Made by a program: the position numbers and the translations under genes | Assembly: GCF_026212465.1 (NCBI RefSeq) | Contig: NC_080053.1 | Span: 4,375,287-4,439,286, forward strand | Source of the DNA: Amaranthus tricolor | Lineage: Eukaryota; Streptophyta; Magnoliopsida; Caryophyllales; Amaranthaceae | DNA length: 64,000 nt | Direction of reading: 5' to 3' | Part shown: piece after piece, positions 35,108 to 46,639 of the stretch | Layout: every line of letters begins with the position of its first letter | Position numbering within the stretch: the stretch's first letter is position 1 | Notes under the pieces: generated by a model | The model's input: only the letters and a program-made list of their open reading frames with translations | What the model was told of the DNA's origin: nothing | Database searches by the model: none

Positions 35108-38001
35108 CTTTAAGGAGTGTACGTTGACTTGTGCGATCCAAGACCTTCCATACATTGGAAACAAGTACACATGGAGTAATAAGCAACAGGGTGATAGGAG
35201 AGTGTTGTGCAAGATTGACAGATGCCTTGTCAACCTCAGCTGGATGGAGAAATTCCCTGACTCTTTTGTAAACTTTTTGCCTGAGCAGGACTTTGATCAC
35301 TCCCCTGCTCTCATTTCTTTTGATAATAGGTCCACTAACAACAGGAGGCCTTTTATGTTTTATGATATGTGGACTCAACATACTACTTTTGCAGATACAG
35401 TCACTCAGACTTGGTGCAAGGAGGTTACTGGAACGCCAATGTATTGCCTTGTGAAGAAACTCAAAGCCTTGAAGTTTGGGCTGAAAAGCCTAAACAGGAG
35501 TCACTACAGCAATATTGAGGAGAGAATGTACGAAGCCCAAAAAAAAACTCTTGGCGCGCCAGAAGGATGTTCACTCCCAGCCTCACAACATTGACCTCAT
35601 TGCAGAGGAGAAGAGGGCAGCTGAAGCTTACAAGGAAGCTAAAAAGGCATACAACAGCTTCACTCACCAGAGGGCTAAGATGCATTGGTTGAAGGAAGGT
35701 GATGCTAACAGTAAGTTCTTCCACCAAAGTATCAAGGCCAGGAAGTTCCAGTAGAGAGTGCTTGCAATTTAAGACAAGAATGGAGTTACTCAGAAAGGCC
35801 CAGAGCTAGTCCAGAAAGCATTTGAAGATTTCTATGTAGATTTGATTGGTACGGAAATGCTATCCAGAACCTCCATTCAGGAAGGAATAATCGGCAAAGG
35901 AGAAGTTGTCAGTGATCAGCAAGCATCCATGTTAGTGGCAGAGATTTCTGATAAAGAAATCAAACAAGCTATGTGGTCTATCCCAGGCTCAAAGGCCCCA
36001 GGTCCAGATGGTTATAACAGTACCTTCTTCAAGCGATCTTGGGACATTGTCGGGAAAGATGTATGTGATGCTATCAGAGATTTCTTCACCCATGGAAAGC
36101 TCCTCAAAGAGGTTAACTGCACAAAACTCACCCTCATCCCAAAGGTCCAGTACCCTCATCATGTAAGTGAGTTCAGACCCATTGCATGTTGCAATACTAT
36201 TTACAAGTGCATTACAAAGATCATCTGTTCCAGACTCAAGAAAGTGTTACCTTCAATCATTGCTCCTAATCAATCAGGCTTTGTTCAAGGAAGACAAATC
36301 ATTCATAATGTGAGTGTAGTGCAGGACATAATTGGCTCATATGGTAGGAAAGCTACCCCACCCTGTTGTTTGTTAAAGGTGGATATCAGGAAGGCCTATG
36401 ACTCTGTGGATTGGAAATTCCTCCATCAGCTTCTTGAGGCTATGCACTTTCCCCTGAAATTCATTACATGGGTGATGCAATGTGTTACTACTCCTTCTTA
36501 CTCGTTGTACTCTAATGGCAACACATTTGGCTTTTTTGCAGGCAAAAGAGGACTAAGGCAAGGAGATCCTATGTCCCCTCTCCTCTTTGTGATATGTATG
36601 GAATACCTGTCCAGACTGCTTACATATGCTGGACATCAACAGGATTAAAAATATCATTTCAGATGCAGGACGCTCAAACTAAATCATTTAGTTTTTGCTG
36701 ATGACTTGGTAATCTTTTGCAAAGGAGACTTGAAATCAATCATGCTTAACTTGAGAGCCCTGGCTACCTTTGCTGCGACTTCTGGACTTAATGCTAATGC
36801 AGGGAAATCAGCCTTTTATTCTTGTAATATGGATGCTCAAGTTAAGGAGGAAGTCATCAAAATATCAAAATACAAGGAGGAGAGCCTACCATTCACCTAC
36901 CTGGGGGTAAAGATTGACTCCAAGAAGCTAAGTAAGGATGATTGTTCTTTCCTCATTGATAAAATAGCTGCTAGAATTAAATCATGGGGCGTAAGAACTT
37001 TGTCCTATGCTGGTAGGGTGCAATTGGTCAATTCTGTCCTGTGGAGTATGCGCTGTTATTGGTCCTCCATCTTTATTCTTCCTAAACAGGTTATTGAGGG
37101 AGTCATTAGTGCCTGCAGGAATTTCTTATGGGGTGGTAAGGTCGCCAGCCACAAGACCCCCTTAGTTGCCTGGGACTTGATATGTAGAAAAAAAAGAGAA
37201 GGAGGACTGGGGCTGAAAGAGAGCCATGCCTGGAATTTAGCATTGCTAGGTAAGTATGTATGGTCCATTGCTAGTAAGGCTGATAACTTGTGGGTAAAAT
37301 GGATCAACCATATTTATCTGAAAGACAAGGATTGGAAGAGCTACTCCCCAACTTCGGCTGCCAGTTGGTATTGGAAGCAATTATGCCAAGTTAAAGATGG
37401 ATTCAGAAGTGGTTACAATGGCAACAAATGGGTGTTTCAGCATAAAGGATACACGACCTCTAGTGGCTATAAATGGCTAAGAGGGGAAGGACAAGAAGTT
37501 GATTGGGCAGGATGGGTTTGGAATAATCTCAACATCCCTAAACATAGCTTCTTATGTTGGCTAGTGATGTGGAGGAGAGTCCAGACAAAGGACAGGCTGA
37601 AAAAGATGCAGATTCAAACAGATGAGCTTTGTCCTCTGTGTGAACAGGAGCTTGAAACTTGTGAACATATTTTCATTACTTGTCCTTATGCCTCTACCTG
37701 CAGGAAACTGTTGGAGGACCAAATTGGGATTAATGTCTCAATAGCGGACTTGACCCAGCTCAGTACTTGGCTGCAAAAATCATGTAATGGCAGGTTTCGA
37801 AGGAGAGTGATCCAGTGCACCTATGCTGCTCTAATGTACAACATTTGGAAGCAAAGGAATGCTGCAGTCTGGCGGAAATGCATAGCAAGTCACCAAAGCA
37901 CTGTTGAGAGAGTCACTAAAGAGGTTTACTGGCGAATTATTAGTGTAATGCCTAAGAAAGTATCTTGTATCTGTCTTAAGCTAGTTGTTTTTGGTTGGTG
38001 A
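35106..38001 (+). pseudogene. LINE ORF2: endonuclease end, reverse transcriptase, zinc-binding domain
   Basis: The C-terminal part of the apurinic-type endonuclease (YTWSNKQQGDRR, KIDRCLVN, DFDHSPALISF) is followed by a linker and the reverse transcriptase: SKAPGPDGYNSTFF, FRPIACCNTIYK, LLKVDIRKAYDSVDW, GLRQGDPMSPLLF and FADDLVIFCKGD (catalytic Asp pair at about 36700). The C-terminal zf-RVT-type domain reads FLCWLVMWRRVQTKDRL and CPLCEQELETCEHIFITC. Defects are one frameshift in an A run near 35535 and stops near 35752, 35770 and 36646. The first half of the endonuclease and ORF1 are lost by 5' truncation. Confidence 0.93.
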
Positions 38002-38140
38002 TGTGCTCTCTTAGTGGTTTGTATCTGTCTTAAGACCAAGGGTGGTTGATGTTCCTATTGTATGTTCTGGTACTCTTGTACAGTTTTTTCTGTTCTAATA
38101 CTACTTACCTTTTCGCAAAAAAAAAAAAATAAAAAAGAAA
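35106..38140 (+). mobile_element. L1-type LINE, 5'-truncated
   Basis: Starts within the endonuclease and ends with a 3' UTR and an A-rich tail (38118-38150). No intact target duplication is seen. Both borders are AAT repeats, so the element probably inserted into a microsatellite and any duplication is hidden in it. Confidence 0.9.
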
Positions 38141-38149
38141 AATAAATAA

Positions 38150-38151
38150 AA

Positions 38152-38200
<49 letters not shown>
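38150..38200. repeat. (AAT)n microsatellite after the LINE tail
   Basis: About 50 bp of AAT following the poly(A) of the LINE. Confidence 0.95.
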
Positions 38201-38201
<1 letters not shown>

Positions 38202-38261
38202 ACTAAGTGATAGATGTATTATGTTATAATTATAATAATATTGCTTAGAATATCACTAATT

Positions 38262-38410
38262 AACAGATGGTTTAGTGGTTGGAGTCTTGGTATAATAACT
38301 AAGAGGGCAGCGGTTCAATACTCAAAGCAATTGTGTGGGAGGTAGTTTGCAAGTTGAGGTGTGATGTGGACAAAATGTGAATGCCAAGTAGGCATGATGT
38401 GGCACTTCCT
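38262..38410 (+). mobile_element. Possible tRNA-derived SINE
   Basis: ATGGTTTAGTGGTTGG resembles an RNA polymerase III A box and GCGGTTCAATAC a B box, 42 bp apart, as in tRNA-derived SINE heads. The 3' end and flanking duplications are not clear. Confidence 0.4.
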
Positions 38411-38429
38411 TTTCAGGCTTTTATTTTTT

Positions 38430-38781
38430 TTCGACCAACCATGTAGTCGAAATTGGTCGGAAAATTTTTTAAAATCTTTTTCTTGTCATTTTGGGATAAA
38501 TTCTGAAATAGTGTTTTCCGACTATTTTCAGTCTAAATAATAGTAGAAAATTAGTCGGAAATATCCTACTCATTTCCGACTAACATGATAGTCGGAATTT
38601 CTAACTAATATTCCGAATGACCATGGTTAGTCGGAAATTCCGACTGTTTTCCTACTAAAGTGAAATTCCGGCCATTCTGAACCGACTATCCCAAAATAGT
38701 CGGAAATCAGTCCGTATAACTCTATACCGACTGATTTTCGACTGTTTTGGGTGGTCCGAAACGTGTGTTTTTCTTGTAGTG
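38430..38781. mobile_element. CACTA element right end
   Basis: The terminus at 38763-38781 reads CACTACAAGAAAAACACAC on the minus strand, the classic CACTA end. The preceding 330 bp is packed with AGTCGGAAA / TTTCCGACT subterminal motifs in both orientations. This motif differs from the TGCTGCGG set at 22.7 kb, so it is a different CACTA family. The left end was not found. Confidence 0.8.
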
Positions 38782-39711
38782 AAAATTCCAAAGATAGTAC
38801 TAGGAAAGATTTCAAAATTCCTATATGCCACAGAAATTGAAATTTGAAAAATATTCGATCGCATTGAGAATGTTGAATATAAATAGGTGAACTAACATCT
38901 AAATGTGATTTGATACTATATTTGTTCTAAAATATTTGCTATATTATAGTTATTCAAAGTTATTGAAATCGAGATTCAACTTAAAATCGTGTAGAGAAAT
39001 AGAATAATCATACCGGTAGGATCGAATTGTAGAATCATACGATCCTACAAAATAAACTTATGCTTCTATATATGCTAAAATATTTAGTCCCTAATATTAA
39101 TTAGTTATTTCAAAAGCCTAAACTTGTAAATTCAAATTTTGTTTGACTTATTTTTTAAGAATCAAATGCATAAACATAAAATAATTTGTTGAAATTGCAA
39201 TATCAATAAAAAACTTTATTGTTTTAAATTAAGATTATGGTTTTTCAAACATATGTAAAAGAAATTAGTTAAAATTAGTATTAGATACAAAAAATTAATA
39301 ATAATTGAGACTAAATTTGCTTGATCGGGTCATTAGATTGTATTATCGTGGAATTGTGTTAGAATTCTACCTCTCAAAATTTTGTTTCAATAAGATCGTA
39401 AGATGATATTCTACAAACTCTATGATTCTACCTACAGTTTATCTGAATCAATTGCTTGTTTTGAATCGTAAAATCATAGAATCGTAGATCAGAGTCGCGA
39501 TATTATTAACTATGGGGTTATTTGTACTATTCATTTTTCAAGCTTATTTTATATATTGCATCTAAATGCATAAGAAAAAAGTATAGTTAGGTGTAAATGA
39601 TTAAAAATAAATAACGCACTTAATTGCGTAAAAGCTGAAATATAGTTAGTATAAACGGAGGAAGTATTGTATTTTGAATATAAACATCTTCAGTGTTTAA
39701 TTTTGTTTTAT
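38782..39711. other. Intergenic with a truncated MITE
   Basis: AT-rich, no gene. About 39525-39667 ends in AAACGGAGGAAGTA and carries the reversed Stowaway-like body (AGCTTATTTTATATATTG). Confidence 0.45.
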
Positions 39712-39720
39712 TATTTGTTA

Positions 39721-40920
39721 GGGATATTATCAATGGTACCCCTGTATTATAGCAAAATATCAATGGTACCCACGTTAATTACAATGGTACCCCCAACTAT
39801 ATGCTAATTACAACCGTGACACTATTTTACTTTTTTCCGTTAAATGCCCGTTAAATCTCGAATTTGACCTAACCATGGTTAGTTTCTTCGTCTTCCCTTT
39901 TCTCACTCCTCTTCCTACTCTCCTTCCATGGCTGCTTCATCTCAAGCCCGACAATGATCAACCCGAACATGCAGAACGTACCAGTTGTTTCCTCCACTCC
40001 TCCCTAAGTCTTCCTTCTTAATTCCTCCTCTTAATATATATCCTTCTCTTCTTCCTTACTCCAATCTTTTACCACTTTCTTCTTTCTCTATCTTCCTCTG
40101 TCTTTTCCTTCATTAATCAAGCTTTGAGCTTTCTCATTAATGGCTGACTATGAAACCCTAACCCACTGAAACCCACTTGTAAAACTATAAATTTAGCTTA
40201 ATGAAACTTTACCCACATAAACTTGACCTCTCTCAAAATTCCATTTCTAGGTCTTTCCTTGATTTGTCAAAGTTTTCTTCTTGTTCTTCATTATCAAGTT
40301 TGAATATTTCCTTCAATTTATTGGATTCTTCTAAAGATTTGAAAGGGGCTCATTTTGGGCTGTCTCTCAAAACTTTGGATGTTTCTTTAAATCATTTATC
40401 TGGGCAACAAGTTTTTTCATGGGTGTTCTCTCAAGGTTGTGAGAAGTTAACCCACTTAGCTTTAAAGGGTAATAAGTTACAAGGAACATTTTCTCTTAAT
40501 GGGTGTTCTAATTTGGAGTATTTGGATCTTTCTTACAATAATATATCAAGTTCCATACCAAATTTTGGGGAAAATTGTCCTAACTTGAAGTACCTTGATT
40601 TATCTTTAAATAAATTTAATGGAAAAATTGATGATAATGTACTTGTTGGGTGTAACAGTTTGAGCTTCTAGAATGTCTCTGGAACAACTCGTTTTATGGT
40701 GAAAATCCCACCTGAAATGAAGCAGCCATGGAAGGAGAGAAGGAAGAGGAGAGGGAAACTAACCATGGTTTGGTCATTCGAGATTTAACGGCAACGTAAC
40801 GGAAAAATAATTAATAGTGTCACGGTTGTAATTAGCATATAGTTGGGGGGGTACCATTGAAATTAACTGGGGTACCATTGATATATTGCTATAGTACAGG
40901 GGTACCATTGATAATATCCC
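39721..40920 (+). mobile_element. Pack-MULE carrying a BRI1-like gene fragment, TSD TATTTGTTA
   Basis: Exactly 1,200 bp between perfect 9-bp duplications (39712-39720 and 40921-40929). The ends read GGGATATTATCAATGGTACC in both inverted copies. The terminal inverted repeats are about 200 bp (39721-39935 and 40710-40920), including CTAACCATGG and a CCTCTTCC-rich end. The 770 bp between them is host-gene sequence encoding an LRR segment (40201-40671), which makes it a gene-capturing Mutator-like element. Confidence 0.92.
40201..40730 (+). pseudogene. Captured BRI1/BRL-like leucine-rich-repeat fragment
   Basis: 156 codons before the first stop. The order LDLSQNSISRSF, SSLSSLNISFNLLDSS, LKTLDVSLNHLSGQQVFSW, CEKLTHLALKGNKLQGTF, CSNLEYLDLSYNNISSSIP and CPNLKYLDLSLNKFNGKI matches the N-terminal LRRs of the brassinosteroid receptor family. 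A TAG at 40669-40671 replaces a Leu codon, and a one-base loss after it shifts the frame; the LRR nevertheless continues (NVSG, then a shifted GEIP-like block) to about 40730. No signal peptide, island domain or kinase is included. Upstream 39940-40200 may be the parental 5' flank. Confidence 0.8.
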
Positions 40921-41089
40921 TATTTGTTATAATATTGTCATATCAATTATTATCTTTTAATAGGAAAATTTGAATCTGATAACAATAATATATAATTGAA
41001 TTATTGTTTATAAATCATCTTTTAAATATGTCAATACTAAAACTTATGTGGATTGAGCAAGTTTTAAAATAATATAGTTATAGAAAAAC

Positions 41090-42165
41090 AAGCACCTTTT
41101 GCAAAAAATTACCTAATCTATAGCACCTTTTGCAAAAAATTACCTAATCTAATTTTTTTTGCAAAAAACTACCTTAAATGACATAAACGTTTGCAAAAGA
41201 CTACTATTTGACGGAATTAGTTAGTTGACCGTTAAAATTTTATTTTGACCAGCACATGGGTCATGTGAGTTACTTAAGTTAGTGCTATTTGCTATTTTAA
41301 AACATGAATATCTCTAATTCTTTTCTCTTTCCCCTTCAATTCTAAAGAACCCTAATTTTTTCTGCTTTTCCATTCAATTCTTAAGAACTCTAATTTTTCC
41401 TCCTTTTCCATTCAATTCTTAAGAACCCTAATTTTTTTCCCAAATTAAATTATGTCCTCTCCTTCCACAAAAAAATCGAAGCTCGATATATGTGCCTGTG
41501 GAAATTAGAATCACAACACATAAACAACTAACATTAAATTCAAACAAACACAATACAATCAAAAACCCTAAGAAATCAAACCTTTTTTCCTTTAATAATC
41601 TCTTTTTTCCCCATAAAAAACGAGTTTATTCAAATGAACAAAGATGAATGGTTCAAAAGTTCAGACGAAAATCAATGGAAAAGAACAGAGGATCAAGAAT
41701 CAAAAAATTTTAAAGGCAAGATTTTTCATTGAACAAAACCATGCAAAAACCACAATTCATAGCACATATGAGTGAAATTCGAAATTAAGGAGTAGATTAG
41801 TGAAATAAAAATCAATTAAAGAACTTACGAGTTGATTGGATTGGATGATTAATGCTGCATTGAAGTGTTGATTAGTGTTGATGGGTGTCTTTCATGAATA
41901 GTGAGAGAGAGAGAGAGATTATCAAATGAGAGTGGAGGGAAAAAAAATAAAGGAAATATAATATTTTTGAGTTATAAAATGAAGTCATGTGCTAGTCACG
42001 TGTAAAGTCAAAGACCCACTTAACAGTCAACTAACTGATTCCATCAAGTGATAGTCTTTTGCAAACGTTTATGTCATTTAAGGTACTTTTTGGCAAAAAA
42101 AAAAAATTAGATTAGGTAGTTTTATCAAAAGGTGTTATAGATTAGGTAGTTTTTTGTAATTTTTC
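41090..42165. mobile_element. Long-inverted-repeat element (MULE-like), about 1.07 kb
   Basis: The ends share, inverted, AAAAAACTACCTAATCTATA, AAATGACATAAACGTTTGCA and AGTTAGTTGAC over about 140 bp. A GCAAAAAATTACCTAATCTA unit is repeated twice at each end. The interior has a threefold TTCAATTCTTAAGAACCCTA repeat (41336-41440) and no ORF. A target duplication was not found, so borders are approximate. Confidence 0.7.
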
Positions 42166-42273
42166 CTATTAAAAAGGAGAAACTCTTGTGTGGACTTACA
42201 TTGGTTCACACTAAATAGTGTAGATCCAGTTTTATCATTTCTATTTCTATTCTCTTCACTCTTTATAGTAATC

Positions 42274-42718
42274 AATGTGACCCCTATTGTGATTCAATAT
42301 TACCTTTAAGTTGTTGGACAAAGATACCCTATATTTATGTGTTATCCTTCCCCTATAATGTAATTAACTAGTATTTGTTGTGTTTGGTTTAAAATTTTAT
42401 CATATTAACAATAAATTTTGAAATTGATTTGTGGTTCTACAAAAATTATTATTTATTTTAATGTTTATAATGAAGGTGACTTCTAGTTTAATCAATGTCA
42501 CCCCTCTAGTAAGACAAAGTTACCCTTTATAATATTTTAAAGGTGTCCTTCTAGGGTTTAATTCACGTAAAACTTGTACTTTTGTATTGTTTGGTTTGGA
42601 ATTCTACCACATGGACAATAAATTTGAAATTGATTTAGTGTTATAAAATAATAATTTATTTTTAAGTTTACAATCATGGTGACCCCTATTGTGATCCAAC
42701 ATTACCTCTTTTGTATGA
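42274..42718. repeat. About 200-bp degenerate tandem repeat, 2.3 units
   Basis: GTGACCCCTATTGTGAT, a long AT block with ACAATAAATTTGAAATTGATTT, and GTTACCCTTTAT recur at about 42274, 42477 and 42680. Confidence 0.7.
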
Positions 42719-42735
42719 AAAAGTTATCCTTTATT
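42719..42735. repeat. LINE target duplication, left copy
   Basis: AAAAGTTATCCTTTATT here and at 52926-52942 bracket the interrupted LINE fragment and everything nested in it. Confidence 0.85.
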
Positions 42736-42962
42736 TTTTTTTTTTGAAAAAAATAAAACTTTCCATTGCACCATACAAAAGACAAGTACAAACACAAATG
42801 AGAGGAAGACTTTAGCCTTGTATTTGCATCAGTATGAAGAAGAGATCTATTTTCTAAAAAGGGTTACCTCAGGTCACTCTTCATGTGCAAGGGAAGGAGG
42901 CACGTTATAGAACGGAGAAAATCAACCTATACAAGAAGTACTAGGAAAATAAAAGTCTACAC

Positions 42963-43649
42963 TACAGATGGCAATGGGTCGCATATGGAGCGGGTCCAGG
43001 TGGATCTGGATCCATATCCGTTTTCAAGAGTAGGATCCATATTCGAATCCGGATCCGCGGATCCAGTTTTGCAAGACCCATATCCGGATCCGTGGAAACT
43101 GCGGATCCAATACCGGATCCGGGTCCAAAATGGGTTTGACTTAGTTTTGCTTTTTTGGTATTTTTGGATCGTGTTGAGATTACCATAACGCTATATTCAT
43201 TGACTAATGATAATAATATATATAATTTCACAATCGATCACCTAAAAAAACATTATACAACTTAAAATGATTGTGTGTATCATTTGTGAGGAAGAGTGGG
43301 GAACTGGGATTAAGGATTAGGAGTAGTGACTAGTACAGGGACTTAGTGAGTCACTGATAATGTAATATACTTGTATGTCACATTCAAATTATAATTAAAA
43401 TACAAACTACAGTAGTAGTGTAGTACTGTTGTACAGTAAGTATATTTAATATATATAAATTAAAAAATGGGTCCTCCAGATCCACGGGTCTGGGTCCGGG
43501 CTCGGGCATTTTTCTGAGATTCGGATCCGGACTCGAACTCGTCAAATTTAAACGGATCTGGATTCGAAGGTTTTTTAAGGATCCAAATCCGTGAAAACGG
43601 ATACGGATCCACGCATCCGGATCGGGTTCAATATCCATTACCGTCCCTA
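42963..43649. mobile_element. hAT-type non-autonomous element, 687 bp, TSD GTCTACAC
   Basis: Flanked by the 8-bp duplication GTCTACAC (42955-42962 and 43650-43657). The ends read TACAGATGGCAATGGG and, inverted, TAGGGACGGTAATGGA. Both subterminal regions carry many GGATCCG and GGATCCA repeats. The 8-bp duplication and the GATGGCAATGGG ends are typical of plant hAT elements. The middle is AT-rich with no transposase. Confidence 0.92.
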
Positions 43650-43657
43650 GTCTACAC

Positions 43658-44028
43658 CATTCATCAGAGTGACATGGGTATAGAGCAATAAATCTTCCGC
43701 TTACATCTTGTCGAATTCTTTTCATCACAACAGCAGTAGTACTCATGCTAAAACTCCAAATAACATTATTTCGAGCTCTCTAAATGTGATGGCATAGATT
43801 ACAAAGACTAGGAAAGATCACTTTCTTTTTCATACCTGAAGCATTTCATTTCTTTCGAGCCAGCCTTTCTAGATTGGAGTTGAGCAAGGGAACACCTAAC
43901 CAGTCAGACAAGGCAGCTAAACATGTTGAACTGAATACACATTTGAAAAATAGGTGTTCTAGAGTTTGAGCTACAGATAAACACATGGGGCAGCTATCAT
44001 CATCAATAAGCACAAAATTCATGAGCCT
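43658..44028 (-). pseudogene. LINE zf-RVT fragment
   Basis: LMNFVLIDDDSCPMCLSVAQ and LEHLFFKCVFSS are the reverse-transcriptase zinc-binding domain of a plant LINE ORF2. It continues (with frame changes) through an ITFREL.IMLF-like block and VVMKRIRQDVSGRFIAL. The upstream part lies beyond the inserted LTR element at 52865-52910. Confidence 0.8.
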
Positions 44029-44761
44029 TGTCATGGTAATATTTATTCTTTTATTAATTTATTTAATAATTAACGTTATATTACTTAAATACCCCTTGAC
44101 CTTTCGGGTTGACTTTGACTTTCGGTCAACGGGCCTTCTTCTGGGTTTTCCATCTCCCTTGAATGGCCCGTGAATTAGTAACCTCTCAATGCCTTAAACT
44201 ACCTTCCTGTAAAGCAACTTCCCATTCTTCCACAATGCATGGATCTCCTTACTTCAAGATTGATAACTGCCCACTACTCCCATGTTAGTCCACTTCTCCT
44301 CAAAGATAACTTCCCCTTGATTGAATGGTAATCCTTCCTCCATGAGAATTGACTGCCCATGTCTTCCATGATCTTCAACTCCCACTCTCTAATGTAACTT
44401 CCCTTCCTCACCATTATATATAGGGGCTACCATCAAGAGGGGGAGGGGCATCTGAAATAATTCTCTCAAGTATCCTTACTCATACCTTACCTCCTTAGCC
44501 TACCAAGAATTCCACTAACATCCACCACCGCATCTCCTTGCATTCAGTTTCCAATCACTTTCTTCTTATTCTCATATCCACGTTCTAACTTGAGCGTCGG
44601 AGAGGGGTTTTCCGGGAGATCACCCCCCGGACAAGGCTAACGTGTTGTTTTGCAGGAATTCAAGTCACTTCCTCCCACGAGTTGCTCCTCTTGATCACAC
44701 TTCTACCTATCTCCAGGTATTTTAAGTGTCTTTTACACTTCCTCGTTTCTTTACCGAAACA
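44029..44761 (+). repeat. 5' LTR
   Basis: 733 bp, TGTCATGG...GAAACA. By eye it differs from the 3' LTR at only about five substitutions and two small indels. A TATATATAGG box lies near 44416. Confidence 0.93.
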
Positions 44762-44762
44762 G

Positions 44763-44781
44763 TTTGGCGCCGTCTGTGGGG
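44763..44781 (+). promoter_or_regulatory. Primer-binding site of the LTR element
   Basis: TTTGGCGCCGTCTGTGGGG one base after the 5' LTR, a sequence shared by many plant Ty3/gypsy Tat-lineage elements. It fixes the element orientation as plus. Confidence 0.75.
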
Positions 44782-44782
44782 A

Positions 44783-46393
44783 AGGGCCTGGATGACGTGC
44801 CCTCGGAACAGGAGGCTCTCCGTCTTCTCGAGGAGAGGAAGCAAGTCCACATCCCCGATGAATCTAAGAGGGTGATTCCTCCGCAGACGAGGGGGGTGAC
44901 TAAAAAGAGTGGGAAGAAGAAGAGGAAAAGAGATTCTTCATCCCACCAGGGGAGCTCGGCCAAAAGGGCCTCTGTGGGCACGATCCATACAGCCGTGCCT
45001 CTCCAGATGAGGTCGGCTGAAGAGGAAGCGTCGCCCCCCTTGGATGCTCCACTGCCAGTCCCGAGCAAGGGGAAGGAGAAGGTGGGGGAGTCTTCCGCGG
45101 CTCCCTCACCGGAGTTCGCTGAGGTTTATCGTCGTCGGGAAGTTTCCCCTTTCCGACACGAGACGCCCTTTCCAGAGCTGGGGCACAAGGGCCTGATTGT
45201 TCGCTTTAACAGGGCGACGTCCAACCTAGTCAGCAAGGTGGACGTCGACCTACTGGAGTCCTTGCCCCCCCCGTGATAGGGTGCGTCAGGCACAAGCTTC
45301 GGCGGCAGAGGTAATGACTTTACGCTTAGTGATGATTACTTCGTGTTTCCAGATTTCTTTAATAGCCGTTCCTTTGCAGGCGTTCATACGGTTGGCTTTT
45401 GAGCTCGACACCAACCGTCAGAGTGCCGCGGACCAGGAGACCGTGGCCGCCCTTACCTCCCGCTGCGAAGAGCTGAACGATGAATTATCAAAGTTGCGGG
45501 AGGACCTGCCGAGCTTAAAGGAGAAACTGGCCAAGTGTTCTGAGCTGAAAGAACGCTTGGTCAGGACCGAACAATGGCGGGAAAGGGCAAGGAAGCAGCT
45601 GGACCAGACCGTCGAAAACTTAGATGCTGCTTCCAACAGGTCTGCGACCCTTGGCCATGAAGTCGGCTTGCTGATGGATACCCACGCCAAGCTCGTTCAT
45701 CAGAACCAGCAACTTATGCAGCAAGTGTCGGCTGATTCTGCCCACTTCAAGATGATTCTATCCGCGGCCAAGGTGTATAAACTGTGCCTAACGAGGAAGG
45801 CCCGGATAGCTCGAGACTGGCTACTTTCGGATGAGCCGGAAGCGTCGAAGTTTCTTGGAGATCTGACGGCGGAGATGATGAACGCCGGTTCCTTGATTAG
45901 CGACGAAAAGTATCGCTTGGCCGCCGCAGAGTTGGGCATGGATTTTACTTCCCTTCAGCAAACTGCTAATCAGAAGGGGGGTGAAGCCTTGTCCAACCTT
46001 GCTTCCGTCTTGGACGGTGAGTCGGCGGTACTGGTCGACGCTGTCTGGGATGCGGAGGAAAAAAGGGCCTGGTCCGAAAGGATGAATGCTGAGGCTGAGA
46101 AGGAGGCTTTATGCCTCGACTTAGATCAGTTAGCTCTTTCTTCTCCTCCGGCGTCAGAGGTCCCGGAAAACTTGACGCTCTCCAGCCTGGAGAGTTTGTG
46201 CCTTGATTTATCCAATCTTATCATCGATGAAGGTAGAAACCTCCAGGGCTTATCCCGAGAGCTGTCCGAGATTGGGGTGGAGCCGTTCAATGTAGAAGAT
46301 TATGTAAGCTTCACCCCCAGTCTTGAAGAGGGGAGGGTCGAGTCTCCTCTGTCGTCGGGTCAAGATATGGACGCCTTTTTGGAAGATGTATAG
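44783..46393 (+). pseudogene. Coiled-coil ORF (putative gypsy-type transposon protein), frameshifted
   Basis: The open frame runs straight out of the primer-binding site with no ATG, suggesting that the original 5' part was deleted. The first part is basic and low in complexity (RGVTKKSGKKKRKRDSSS) and ends VDVDLLESLPPP at a stop. That stop is caused by an extra C in the run at 45267-45274; the other frame continues RVRQAQASAAE. A GT-AG intron lies at about 45311-45380, joining SAAE to AFIRLAFELDTN. The second part (45380-46393) is a long coiled coil (VAALTSRCEELNDELSKL, LGHEVGLLMDTHAKL) with an acidic C-terminus ending DMDAFLEDV. It resembles the Transposase_28 (putative gypsy type transposon) proteins. 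Role unknown. Confidence 0.6.
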
Positions 46394-46639
46394 TCTTGTA
46401 ATTTTGTAATTTGATTTTTGCAAACATTCAACTCTGTATTTTGAATATTCTGATGTATATATTTTTGAATCATGGAAAGTTTATTCATAGTATCCATGCT
46501 TGTTTGTTAAGCCGTGGCTTCTATCGTCTTGAGCCCGCGGAATATTTGCTGAATCGTTTCAGCAGAGGGCACGATTTGCCGATGTCACGTGCGGGCGACA
46601 TCAAGGAGATTTATACTTAGAATATTTTCAGTCCTTAGA

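Noticed and set aside
40201..40671. Functional small LRR protein gene
   Set aside because: It lies inside a Pack-MULE, lacks a signal peptide and is cut by a stop, and the LRR code continues past the stop out of frame. It is a captured fragment.
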